A DNA stretch of 64,000 nucleotides. It comes from Sulfuricurvum sp. (lineage in GTDB: Bacteria > Campylobacterota > Campylobacteria > Campylobacterales > Sulfurimonadaceae). The stretch covers positions 1 to 64,000 of the forward strand of contig NZ_JAUYFF010000002.1 of assembly GCF_030691015.1 (NCBI RefSeq), in the 5' to 3' direction. Within the stretch, counting starts at the first letter, position 1, and each line of letters starts with the position of its first letter. The notes under the pieces were generated by a model that saw only the letters and a program-made list of their open reading frames with translations, had not been told where the DNA came from and ran no database searches. The translations under genes were made by a program, and so were the position numbers. Below, one piece after another: positions 39,194 to 48,862 of this stretch.

Positions 39194-41041
39194 ATGGCAT
39201 CAATTTTTAACGCTTTGCACATCGGTTACAGCGGTTTAAACGCAGCACAAATCGGTATCGATACGACCGGTCATAACATTGCTAATGCCGAAACCGAAGG
39301 GTATTCTCGTCAGCGTGTTGTTACCGCTGCGGCAAAACCGCTGAGTGTGGACCCGGGACAACGGGGCGGCGGAACTCAGATTACCGAAATAGTGCGCGTA
39401 TTTGATGAATTTGTCTTTGGACGGTTATCCAATGCAACTCAAAACAAAGAAAATTCCGATATTCTGAAAAAAAATCTTGAAGAGCTTTCAACCTATTTTC
39501 CCGAAATCGATGATGTCGGTATAAAAAATGATTTGCAAAACTATTTTGATATGTGGCAATCTCTTGCCAACAACCCTAGTAATACGGCACTTAAAGTAGC
39601 ATTGGCACAGCAAGCGCAAACGATGGCTCAGCATGTTCAAGAGACACGTGCGCAAGTATCGGGTTTGCAAAGTTCTTTGAATGATCAGGTTAAAGTCAAC
39701 GTTGATGAAGTCAACCGAATTGCCAAAGAGATTTCAAAAATAAATATAGAGATTAATAAAGCTGAAGCCGGCGGAGCTAATAATGCCAACGATTTGCGAG
39801 ATCAGCGTAATCAACTTGAAATAACGTTGACAAAGCTTGTTAATGCGAAAGTGTTGGTAGGTCAAGTAGAAACGAATAACGTTATTGACAGTAATATTGC
39901 ACTTAAACAAGGAAGCTACACGATACAAATCGGCGGTTTCAATATCGTTGACGGTGGTTCATTTCACCCGATTGGAATGGATAGCGAATCGAATCCGAAC
40001 GGCTATAATGATCTGTATTATGAGCGTCAAGACGGAGTTAAAATTCCCTATGCCGATCGTATCACCGGAGGAAAAATCGGCGCTCTCTTGGAATTAAGAG
40101 GCTCAACCATCGGGACAAACGGAGAATTCGAAGACGGATTTTTACAAGAGACCATAAACAACCTCGATGCCTTTGCAAAAGGGTTGATAGAAGCTACGAA
40201 TAACGTCTATGCGCAGAGTGCGACGACGTCAATGGTCTCTAATCCTCTCAGTTTTTCAAATAATCAATCTTTGATGAGTACCGACGAAAATTTTGCATCG
40301 GGTACATTTGACATCGTAGTGTATGATATAGACGGAAATGCGGTCGGCCGACGTACTATAAATATCGATGAGGGGACACTTATCGATGATTCCCCTATGA
40401 CGTTGAACAGTATTACCGGGCAGATCAACAATTCACAAGATGATAATCAAGACGGCAATGCGCTGAATGACATTGATGATATGTTACTGGCGACGTTTAA
40501 CACAAATCAAAAAGTATTTCAGATCGATTTAAAAGCATCATTACTTGAGCAAGGGTATACCTTTGCGATTGAAGATAAAGGAACCAACTTCGCCGGAGTA
40601 ACGGGCCTTAATCGCTTTTTAGACGGATCGGATGCGAAAAGTATTGCCCTAAACCGTGAGTTAAAAGAGGATACGAGTAAAATAAAAGGGTTTAAATCTC
40701 CTGCAAACGGGGATAATCAAACTGCATTGGCTATGGTCGAATTGCAGTTCTCGTCCGTTACCTTCGGGAATGGATTCGCTAAAACAACAGACACGATATA
40801 CGGCTATTTTGATACCTTAGTCACCAAAGTCGGAACAAGAACGAATTCAGCCATATTAGCGAATGATTCACTTACGGCGCAATACAATTCTATTAAGCAG
40901 GAATACGATTCGGTCAGTAAAGTGAGTATTGATGAAGAGTTGGCCAATCTGATCCGCTATCAAACATCCTACGGTGCCGCCGCCAAAGTTATCACGACGA
41001 TCGATCAAATGATGACGACCCTTTTAGGTATCAAGGCATAA
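39194..41041 (+). CDS. flgK: flagellar hook-associated protein 1
   Basis: FNALHIGYSGLNAAQIGIDTTGHNIANAETEGYSRQRV; C-terminal NLIRYQTSYGAAAKVITTIDQMMTTLLGI. Confidence 0.96.
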   Translation: MASIFNALHIGYSGLNAAQIGIDTTGHNIANAETEGYSRQRVVTAAAKPLSVDPGQRGGGTQITEIVRVFDEFVFGRLSNATQNKENSDILKKNLEELSTYFPEIDDVGIKNDLQNYFDMWQSLANNPSNTALKVALAQQAQTMAQHVQETRAQVSGLQSSLNDQVKVNVDEVNRIAKEISKINIEINKAEAGGANNANDLRDQRNQLEITLTKLVNAKVLVGQVETNNVIDSNIALKQGSYTIQIGGFNIVDGGSFHPIGMDSESNPNGYNDLYYERQDGVKIPYADRITGGKIGALLELRGSTIGTNGEFEDGFLQETINNLDAFAKGLIEATNNVYAQSATTSMVSNPLSFSNNQSLMSTDENFASGTFDIVVYDIDGNAVGRRTINIDEGTLIDDSPMTLNSITGQINNSQDDNQDGNALNDIDDMLLATFNTNQKVFQIDLKASLLEQGYTFAIEDKGTNFAGVTGLNRFLDGSDAKSIALNRELKEDTSKIKGFKSPANGDNQTALAMVELQFSSVTFGNGFAKTTDTIYGYFDTLVTKVGTRTNSAILANDSLTAQYNSIKQEYDSVSKVSIDEELANLIRYQTSYGAAAKVITTIDQMMTTLLGIKA

Positions 41042-41835
41042 TGCCTTTTTTTAGTATTGCCGCGCTGGTCGGGGTGATTTTCTTCTCTTTTTTCGGACCG
41101 TTTTTTTATACTCTCGATCCGCTCCTTTTAGATTCTAAAGCTATTTTAGCTGAGCCTTCTCTCAGTCATTGGTTCGGCACAGACCGTTTAGGGCGTGATT
41201 TGTTGGTGCGGTTGATGGAGGGGGGACAGGTATCGCTGTTGATCGGCTTTGCAAGTGCTCTTATTTCTACTCTCGTCGGATTGCTTTATGGGGTAAGTGC
41301 CGCATTATTGCGTGGCGGATATGACAAACTTTTTATTGTAGTAGTCGATCTCTTTTTGACCTTTCCAACCCTCTTTTTGCTTTTAACACTGGTCAGTTAC
41401 GTCAATGCATCGATTTGGGTATTAGTGCTGATTATCTCTATTACGGGATGGATGGGGACGGCACGGCTGATCCGTTCCGAGAGTTTTGCGATCGCTTCGA
41501 AGCCTTATATCCGTATATTACATATCGCAAAGGTGCATCCACTGAAGATTATTTTTAAATATTATGCACCGCTTTTAGCTCCGATTGTGCTGGTTAGTTT
41601 TACGTTTGGAGTTGGTGGGGCGATTTTGGCAGAATCAGGACTCTCGTTTTTGGGTCTTGGAATTGTAGCGCCGCAAATGAGCTGGGGAAGTATTCTCAGC
41701 GGCGGTAAAGAGGTGATTGACATAGCGTGGTGGGTGAGTTTTTTCCCGGGGCTTTTAATCTTTATCGTCACTTTTTCTCTGATGAATATATCGAATGCTT
41801 TGCAAGGACGACTGAATCAAAAAGAGATGCGATAG
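41041..41835 (+). CDS. ABC transporter permease (DppC/OppC-like)
   Basis: HWFGTDRLGRDLLVRLMEGG...GGAILAESGLSFLGLGIVAPQMSWGSILSGG. Confidence 0.92.
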   Translation: MPFFSIAALVGVIFFSFFGPFFYTLDPLLLDSKAILAEPSLSHWFGTDRLGRDLLVRLMEGGQVSLLIGFASALISTLVGLLYGVSAALLRGGYDKLFIVVVDLFLTFPTLFLLLTLVSYVNASIWVLVLIISITGWMGTARLIRSESFAIASKPYIRILHIAKVHPLKIIFKYYAPLLAPIVLVSFTFGVGGAILAESGLSFLGLGIVAPQMSWGSILSGGKEVIDIAWWVSFFPGLLIFIVTFSLMNISNALQGRLNQKEMR

Positions 41836-41845
41836 GGGAAAAGCG

Positions 41846-42382
41846 TTATTGCACCATTCTCGCAATTTCCAGAAGGCTGTCAGGGAATGAAAAACGGTTG
41901 TTTCGAAGTGCTTTTGCATTGATTAGAATAATAGGAGTTCTCTCCATCCGAATCGAAAGTAACAAACCGTCGTCGGCTAGTTTATCCGCATCGTAGAGAG
42001 CGGTTATTGCACCTGTTGAGCCGACGGCATTATGGACTTTACTGAGCTGTGACAAGCTCGCTTTGAGAGCATAGATAAAGTGATACGACGTTGTTCCGTC
42101 AAGTTTATCAAACGGAAGTGCCGTTGCATTGATCGGACGACCGTTAAGACGGCCGTTAAATTTAGACATCAATATTTTGATACATGAGGCGGCGGTATCA
42201 TCATCTCCTCTGTCGTAGGCGATCAAAATTTTGATAGGTGTTTTGACGTTAGAGGAGAGGATATTTTTTTCCAATACGGCGATTTTAGGTAGCAAAGAGA
42301 GCTGAGTTTCCAACAAAAATGGATCATAGGTGGCACTCCACCCTGTGGTCGCAATAAAAAGACTTATTAGGAGACGTTTCAA
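41846..42382 (-). CDS. YfiR-like (DUF4154-type) secreted protein
   Basis: Signal peptide; C-terminal LLLSIRMERTPIILINAKALRNNRFSFPDSLLEIARMV resembles YfiR-family endings; ATGA overlap with TonB receptor gene. Confidence 0.55.
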   Translation of the reverse strand: MKRLLISLFIATTGWSATYDPFLLETQLSLLPKIAVLEKNILSSNVKTPIKILIAYDRGDDDTAASCIKILMSKFNGRLNGRPINATALPFDKLDGTTSYHFIYALKASLSQLSKVHNAVGSTGAITALYDADKLADDGLLLSIRMERTPIILINAKALRNNRFSFPDSLLEIARMVQ

Positions 42383-44442
42383 AATGTCCCCCTAAAAGTA
42401 AGTAGGAAGGTACGACCTGTTGAAGGGTAGTCCCCATCATAGGTGTTTGTTGGGCTAGGGTAAAACTCATTTTTATCGAAAAGATTTTTAGCCGTTAGCT
42501 GAACTTCACTCTGGAATTGTGGAATTTTATATCCAATAGAGGTATCGACGATACCGATGGCTTTCATATCGCTACGCTGATCAGTGGTTGCTCTAGGTGT
42601 TGCACTTTGCCACCGTCCGGCAAGAGAGGCGTACCAGTTGGTATCGAGGGTATGCGTCATAAATCCTCGTGCTGTGTTGCTTGGAGCATTGGGCAATGTA
42701 GCACCTTGAGCGTCTTCAGCCCAGATATGGGTAAATGCTCCGTAAAAAGAGGTCTCATCATAACGTTTGCGCCATTCGGCTTCAAATCCACGAATTTTGC
42801 TTTTTGAACCGTTAATATACTCGTATCGTAAGAATGTACTATTGTATTGAGGATAAATTTGATCTTCATTGTTGAGTTGGAAAAAGTTTACCGATAAAGT
42901 GTGATCCGTTTCAAATCGATGAATCAACTGGGTTTCGTAGGCTACTACGGTTTCGGGAATGAGGTTGGGGTTTCCCCATCGGGCTCTGTTATTGAGGGTA
43001 TACATCTCTTGCCAAGAGGGATTTCTATGGGCACGGGAGATTGAAAACTTGATCAGATTGTCGGGATTAAACGTATATAAGAGTGCGGCACGAGGATCTA
43101 CTTGGGCGGATAAATTGTTTCGTTTATCTATCGTCAAGGAAGCATAGCCGCTTAGTGAGGAGGATAAAACCCGCTCATACGTCAGGTAGGTTGTTAGATT
43201 GTTAATCGATCCATTCGGACTGAAAAAAGGGAGTATGGTTGAATAATCGGTCATTTCCGTTCCGCTGTCACGGTCGGTTGTTATCGTTTTTTCAGAGTTA
43301 ACACTGCTCCAAGATTTACCGATTCCAAATGTTGCTTCTCCTCCTAATACGGTGCCGCGGAGGGTGTTGTTAACTCGGTAGGTCCGTATAATCGCTTCGT
43401 GTTCACCGTAAAAACCGTCCAGATAGGTGACAATACTCGTAGGCGGAGTCAGCGAAGGGAGCCGTAAGCCTGCGGGTGCAAGAAGCTGATGGCTGATAAA
43501 ACTGTCTTGTACGATAGATGCTTGGAATGTTCCGGTAAAATCTTCCAGATTGTAGTGGGTACCGGCACGAAGCTGCCATTGATCGATATTGTAGTGATCC
43601 TCTCCAGAAGCAAGGGCATAGTTAATGCCTCCACCTGAACCGTGGCGGTAGGAGGAGATACGGCCGTCGGAAAAAAAGTCCCCTTTAGCGAGAGAAAATG
43701 AAAACATGGTGGCATCGGTAGAAGAGGGTGCGTTGCCGGATCGAGAGAGAGGTGCATTGGCTACACCTAAAAGATTATTTGAAAGGCCGTCTTGACCATA
43801 AGGGAGTGAAAGATTGTCGTGTACGGTGTAGAGATCTGCGGCAAAAGAAAAGTCATTGTCTCTCATCGCATACGAAGCACCTGCTTTGTAGGTATTGTGC
43901 GTACCGGCAGAGGTGAACCAGCGGCCATTTTTTTCTGTATCGGGTTCTTTTTTATAGGTTGTTACAATAATCGATCCGGCATACCCCCAGTGTCCGTCAC
44001 TGTAGCTTCCTGGGCCTCTTACAATTTCGATTCGCTTGATCATATCGATCGGCATACTCAGATACGCCGTATAACCGTCGAAGAATAGATCGTTAACCTC
44101 GACACCGTCAAGGATGAGCTTGCTTTGTCCGTAGGCGACAGGATTTGAACCTCGGATGACCGGATTAAACAAGGAAAGGTTATCGCTGGCCATATTGACG
44201 CCGGCAGCGAGGGAGAGAGCCTCTTTAAGTGAAGATGCACCGGCACGGGAAAGTTCTTCGCCCTCAAATACCGTCATTATGTAGGGGAGGTAGTCAATGT
44301 TTGAGCGTTGGGTTTTTGCTGTTTGAGCAATAGTGTTCATCTCATCGGCGAGAGTATTAAAAAGGTTTTGATCCGATTTTGTTTCGGTCGCTAAAAGCGA
44401 AAGCGGGAGCAGTAACAGAGCACAAGAGAAGCGGGTTTTCAT
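42379..44442 (-). CDS. TonB-dependent outer-membrane receptor
   Basis: Signal peptide; plug domain (SSLKEALSLAAGVN...NPVIRGSNPVAYGQSKLILDGVEVND...IKRIEIVRGPGS); C-terminal beta-barrel ending in F. Confidence 0.93.
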   Translation of the reverse strand: MKTRFSCALLLLPLSLLATETKSDQNLFNTLADEMNTIAQTAKTQRSNIDYLPYIMTVFEGEELSRAGASSLKEALSLAAGVNMASDNLSLFNPVIRGSNPVAYGQSKLILDGVEVNDLFFDGYTAYLSMPIDMIKRIEIVRGPGSYSDGHWGYAGSIIVTTYKKEPDTEKNGRWFTSAGTHNTYKAGASYAMRDNDFSFAADLYTVHDNLSLPYGQDGLSNNLLGVANAPLSRSGNAPSSTDATMFSFSLAKGDFFSDGRISSYRHGSGGGINYALASGEDHYNIDQWQLRAGTHYNLEDFTGTFQASIVQDSFISHQLLAPAGLRLPSLTPPTSIVTYLDGFYGEHEAIIRTYRVNNTLRGTVLGGEATFGIGKSWSSVNSEKTITTDRDSGTEMTDYSTILPFFSPNGSINNLTTYLTYERVLSSSLSGYASLTIDKRNNLSAQVDPRAALLYTFNPDNLIKFSISRAHRNPSWQEMYTLNNRARWGNPNLIPETVVAYETQLIHRFETDHTLSVNFFQLNNEDQIYPQYNSTFLRYEYINGSKSKIRGFEAEWRKRYDETSFYGAFTHIWAEDAQGATLPNAPSNTARGFMTHTLDTNWYASLAGRWQSATPRATTDQRSDMKAIGIVDTSIGYKIPQFQSEVQLTAKNLFDKNEFYPSPTNTYDGDYPSTGRTFLLTFRGTF

Positions 44443-45005
44443 CAGTATTCTTTCCTAGAGACGGCATAATCTCGTATTGTTAAAATGACGGGGTATCGAT
44501 CTGCGCCGATCATGTGTTGGAGCGGCCCGATTGGAACATACGGAAGCGCGGAGTGTTGTAGCAGACGGAGAAAGCTGGGTTCAACGGCACCGACCCATTG
44601 CATAATATTGTAATCGGAAGCGATTCGATAGAGCTCTTTTTGCATAATTTTCATAATCTTGATGGTATTTTTGAAAGTTCGGTGTGCAGCTGCAACCGTA
44701 ATACGTGAAATTTCAGCTGTTATCTGGTCACTTTGCAGTTTATTGGTATCAATGATCATACTGTTGAGTGTCGGTAATCCGAAGGTAGTATTGGGGAGAA
44801 CAAGGCGGCAGGAAGCTATTAAGTTCTCTTTCTCCCACACACCCAATAGAAGAGAATGCTCATCATATCGGTCATATTCAATCTTATCAGACTCATCATG
44901 AGGTTCAAAAAAATGGAATTCTTCAACGAAAATCGCATAACGCTGCTGCAAAATTGCATTTTTTTCAGCTACTGTCGATGCGACTTGGCATTTCACCGAT
45001 TTCAT
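44442..45005 (-). CDS. N-acyl amino acid synthase / LuxI-like fold acyltransferase family
   Basis: QQRYAIFVEEFHFFEPHDESDKIEYDRYDEHSLLLGVWEKENLIASCRLVLPN...LPTLNSM: R..vFveE..f....D..E.D.yD pattern of FeeM/exosortase-associated acyltransferases. Confidence 0.65.
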   Translation of the reverse strand: MKSVKCQVASTVAEKNAILQQRYAIFVEEFHFFEPHDESDKIEYDRYDEHSLLLGVWEKENLIASCRLVLPNTTFGLPTLNSMIIDTNKLQSDQITAEISRITVAAAHRTFKNTIKIMKIMQKELYRIASDYNIMQWVGAVEPSFLRLLQHSALPYVPIGPLQHMIGADRYPVILTIRDYAVSRKEY

Positions 45006-45182
45006 CCTTTGAGTTAATATTTAAATATAGTACTAAAACCGTTAATAACAGCTGAATAAAGATAGATTAAATAAAGTTGATTGTATATTATGCAGTTAAA
45101 ATTCTTATTTCACTTTAATATAGTTACAGTGCAAAGATTGCATGATTTTTAGAATAATCTTTTATCATTAGAAGGCTTAAAA

Positions 45183-47102
45183 ATGTATCGTTCACGAAGT
45201 CGTCTTTCTTATAAAGTTGTCGGTTCTTTAATACTTGTTTTTTTACTGATGTTTATTACGTTCGGTATTCTTATTAGTATTACTTTTGAAAATACGAAAT
45301 TGGCTTCGGAAAAACAAAAAGCTGATTTACTCTTGCAAACGATTGAAAAATCACTACAGATGGCCCTTTATCTGAAATTTAATGAGCAAATCGCTGAAAA
45401 GGTTTCTCCTGTTGTATCGGTTCCCGGTGTTATAGAACTTTCGGTTCGTGATAATAATGGCAAATTGTTGTATCTGTACACTACCGAGAAAGAGAAGCCG
45501 CTAAACATACACAATGCGATTTCAGCTACGCATAAAATACAAGAGCCGACATCAGGTCATTTTATGGGTTCCATTACGTTGTATTACAATGATTTGGCGT
45601 ATGATGAAACACGTCAGGCTATGTATAATGTTTTTTACGGGGTAGGGATAAGTATCGCACTGATTTTCTTTTTTGCCGTGTGGTGGGTGCGCTATCTTCT
45701 CTCCCCATTAAGTCAAATTGCGCAAAAAGTTCGTGACTATCGACCGGGTGACCAGATGGTACTAGAAGAAGAAGGTAGTGTAGAGATTGAACAAATTGTG
45801 ACTGCCTTTAATGCGATGCAGGGGACAACGTACCGTTATTTGAGACAAATGGAAGCGATGAATATGTCTCTTGAGGGGGCAGTGAAAGAAAAAACGCTTG
45901 AGCTGGAAAATCAATATTACAGTGATCGATTGACCGGTTTGCCGAATCGGTTTAGACTGCAGGAAAAATTGCTTCAAGGAGAGATAACGGCTCTGGCAAT
46001 TGTCAACGTGGATGATTTTAAAGAGATCAATGATTTTTTCGGAATTGAGATCGGGGATGAAATGCTGATACAAATCGGTGCCTGGCTCAATGTACTATCG
46101 GGCTCATGTTATCGTTTGGGGAGTGACGAATTTGTATTGACTTTTTCAGATACCCTTAGTTCGACTGAACTGGAACATCGATTGATAACTCTTATGAAAC
46201 TTTTAGATGAGAAGACGTTTACCATCAAAGATGAGAGTTTAAATATTAGAGTGACAATCGGTGTCGCTTTAGGTACCGAAAATGTATTAACGCGTGCCGA
46301 TATCGCATTACACTATGCCAAAGAGAATAAAAAGCAGATTGCATTTTACAATCAAGAAGAGAGAGTTGAAGAACAATACCGCTCTAATTTAACGATGGCT
46401 TCGGATGTTCGAAGAGCCCTTTTTGAACATCGTATTCTGTGCCATTATCAGCCGATTGTTGACTTCAAAACAGGTGAAATCCACAAATATGAAACATTGG
46501 TTCGGATGATTGACGACGCCGGTAATATGATACCGCCGATGGAGTTTTTACCTATCGCAAAACAAACCAAACTTTATCCGCAAATCACATTAGAGGTACT
46601 TTATCAAGCGTGCACCCTTTTCGCTACGCGCAGTGAGGAGTTCTCTATTAACCTCTCCGACAGTGATATACGTAATTCCCATACGGTGAGTGAGATTATC
46701 AGAACGATTACCGAAACCGGTACCGCACCTCGAATCGTCTTTGAGATTTTAGAATCGGAGGGGATCGAAAGTTATGAGGAAGTGACACAATTTATTACCA
46801 AAGTCAAAGCATTGGGGGCAAAAATTGCGATTGATGATTTCGGGACGGGTTATTCGAATTTTGAAAACATACTTAAATTGAGTGTCGATTACATCAAAAT
46901 AGACGGTTCGTTGATTCGGGAAATCAGCAGTAATCCGCGTCACCATATTATTGTCGAGACGATTATCGATTTTGCACGAAAAATCGGTGCAAAGACGATT
47001 GCGGAATTTGTTTCGGATGAAGAGATTTACAACACCCTCAAAAACTTGGATGTTGATTATTCACAAGGATATTTTACCGGTAAACCGATATCGTTATCGT
47101 AA
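45183..47102 (+). CDS. membrane GGDEF-EAL protein with HAMP-like linker; GGDEF and EAL signatures variant
   Basis: Two TM helices; SDRLTGLPNRF, CYRLGSDEFVLTF (GSDEF), KYETLVRM (ETL), IDDFGTGYSNF. Confidence 0.9.
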   Translation: MYRSRSRLSYKVVGSLILVFLLMFITFGILISITFENTKLASEKQKADLLLQTIEKSLQMALYLKFNEQIAEKVSPVVSVPGVIELSVRDNNGKLLYLYTTEKEKPLNIHNAISATHKIQEPTSGHFMGSITLYYNDLAYDETRQAMYNVFYGVGISIALIFFFAVWWVRYLLSPLSQIAQKVRDYRPGDQMVLEEEGSVEIEQIVTAFNAMQGTTYRYLRQMEAMNMSLEGAVKEKTLELENQYYSDRLTGLPNRFRLQEKLLQGEITALAIVNVDDFKEINDFFGIEIGDEMLIQIGAWLNVLSGSCYRLGSDEFVLTFSDTLSSTELEHRLITLMKLLDEKTFTIKDESLNIRVTIGVALGTENVLTRADIALHYAKENKKQIAFYNQEERVEEQYRSNLTMASDVRRALFEHRILCHYQPIVDFKTGEIHKYETLVRMIDDAGNMIPPMEFLPIAKQTKLYPQITLEVLYQACTLFATRSEEFSINLSDSDIRNSHTVSEIIRTITETGTAPRIVFEILESEGIESYEEVTQFITKVKALGAKIAIDDFGTGYSNFENILKLSVDYIKIDGSLIREISSNPRHHIIVETIIDFARKIGAKTIAEFVSDEEIYNTLKNLDVDYSQGYFTGKPISLS

Positions 47103-48278
47103 AACATGCCCCACAAATTTTGACATATTGCCTAGAATTTTTCCGCCGCGACGGAAACCTAAGCCACACGCTTCATACGCAAAAAAGACTCCTGCTTGAT
47201 AGCTGTTGCCGTTAGTGTCTTTCGGGAATTCAACGTACTCTTGGTAGATCGGTTTGAAGTTCCCGTACGGGCCGTCGTTTGCTTCGATCACAGAGCCTGA
47301 GGCGTCCATAATCCGTACATTCGCACCTTCACGACCAAACATCCGTTTCTCGACCTGCTGGAGCCCTTTAAGAGGCTCATATGAGGTTTTAAGAAGGTAT
47401 GGAGAATCAGGGAAGAGATCACAAAGAATTTTCATCATCCCTTTGGATTGAAAGAGTAACGTATAGGCAGGATTGAGGATAATCGCTTTTTGATTGTTCA
47501 TAATACTACTGAGCTGTGTCGCTAGTTCCGGCTCTTCGATGGCGATATCTTCCCAAGGGTAGAGCTTGAACCAATACTCATACGGCTCTTCTGCGCTGTC
47601 ATAGATCCCTTCATCGTCAAACTTCACACCCCCTAGAGGTTCGAATCCGCTCTCGAATCCGGCATCGATTGCCATTTGCTGTAGGAGACGGGTTGTTTGT
47701 TCCTCTTCGATATTGCCGCTGATCGAGCTGAAAAGAATTTTCCATCCGTCGTAATGTTTTTCAAATGTTTCGGGATCATCGAAAAGGGTAACAAGACGAC
47801 GGAAGTTATCGCGGATCGCCTCATAGACGTTGTTGAATTGTCGCTCTTCGTCCATTTTGTTATGTTTAAGTAATGCCCACTGCAAGATAGCCGTTTCGAA
47901 AAGAGAGGTCGGGGTGTCGGCATTGAATTCGATCAGTTTTATCGCAGAGCCGCCGATCCCCCCTGCGAGATCAAATCTGCCGTAGAGATGCCAATGGACA
48001 TCGTTTTCCCAGCTTTTTTTGATTGCGTCGATCAGGTTAAACGGAATGCCGAGATCAAAAAAGAGGTTATTGTCGATGACATGTTGTGCGGCAGTGGCGT
48101 ACATATCATACAACTCATTGACCGCTTCATAGTATGCTTCTGCTTCACGATCCGAGACCACAACCAACTCATCGGCTATGTATTTACTTGCGTCGCTGTC
48201 GGTGTGCCAGCCGAATCCGAATTGCTCTAATGTCTGATCATCAATCGGCGTGATTTTTTGGAGAGAGACCATACTCAT
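47094..48278 (-). CDS. glutathionylspermidine synthase-family (pre-ATP-grasp) protein
   Basis: WHLYGRFDLAGGIGGSAIKLIEFNADTPTSLFETAILQW; GREGANVRIMDASGSVIEANDGPYGN. Confidence 0.9.
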   Translation of the reverse strand: MSMVSLQKITPIDDQTLEQFGFGWHTDSDASKYIADELVVVSDREAEAYYEAVNELYDMYATAAQHVIDNNLFFDLGIPFNLIDAIKKSWENDVHWHLYGRFDLAGGIGGSAIKLIEFNADTPTSLFETAILQWALLKHNKMDEERQFNNVYEAIRDNFRRLVTLFDDPETFEKHYDGWKILFSSISGNIEEEQTTRLLQQMAIDAGFESGFEPLGGVKFDDEGIYDSAEEPYEYWFKLYPWEDIAIEEPELATQLSSIMNNQKAIILNPAYTLLFQSKGMMKILCDLFPDSPYLLKTSYEPLKGLQQVEKRMFGREGANVRIMDASGSVIEANDGPYGNFKPIYQEYVEFPKDTNGNSYQAGVFFAYEACGLGFRRGGKILGNMSKFVGHVLR

Positions 48279-48853
48279 CCTCCGAAACTGCTGCTGGAAG
48301 AGGTACTTCTGGACGCGGAATTGCCGAAGAAACTTTTCTTTTGGCTATTGGAAGCGGCTGAGTTACTGCCGCCTGCGGATGAGCGATGGTACGCCGAACG
48401 ATTCGATGCATCTTGATTTTTGCGGAAATTTGAGTTATTCATAAGGGCATTTCCGATCATATTTCCCAGTAATGCTCCCCCAGCAGCAGCGAGAATGGTT
48501 CCGGCAAGCCCCATCCCTTCTCCCTTAGGTTCAGCGTTGAGCTCTGATTTCCCCTCTTGCATTTTTTTGTACTCTTGATCCGCGAGCTCTTTCATCTCCG
48601 CTTCGCTCATAATCCGTTCAGTGACCGTACCGTTTTCATCGGTCTCTTTGATAATCGCACGGCTTGGGCCTGTGGTCGGCATCTCTTCAATTACAACGTA
48701 TTTACCGTTAGGCTGCTGTTCGACAACGATAAACTTGTTTTGTGCTTCAGCCGCTTGTTCTTCCGGTGCGCTTTGGCACCCGCTGAGGGCACTGAGTACG
48801 GCAAGGCCGATGGTGCCGGTCATAATAGTATTTGCAGTCGTAAAATGTTTCAT
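48275..48853 (-). CDS. UPF0323-type lipoprotein
   Basis: Lipobox LSALSGCQS; low-complexity Ser/Asn/Gly tail; coupled to glutathionylspermidine synthase-like gene (4-bp overlap). Confidence 0.75.
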   Translation of the reverse strand: MKHFTTANTIMTGTIGLAVLSALSGCQSAPEEQAAEAQNKFIVVEQQPNGKYVVIEEMPTTGPSRAIIKETDENGTVTERIMSEAEMKELADQEYKKMQEGKSELNAEPKGEGMGLAGTILAAAGGALLGNMIGNALMNNSNFRKNQDASNRSAYHRSSAGGSNSAASNSQKKSFFGNSASRSTSSSSSFGG

Positions 48854-48862
48854 GAGCGTTTC

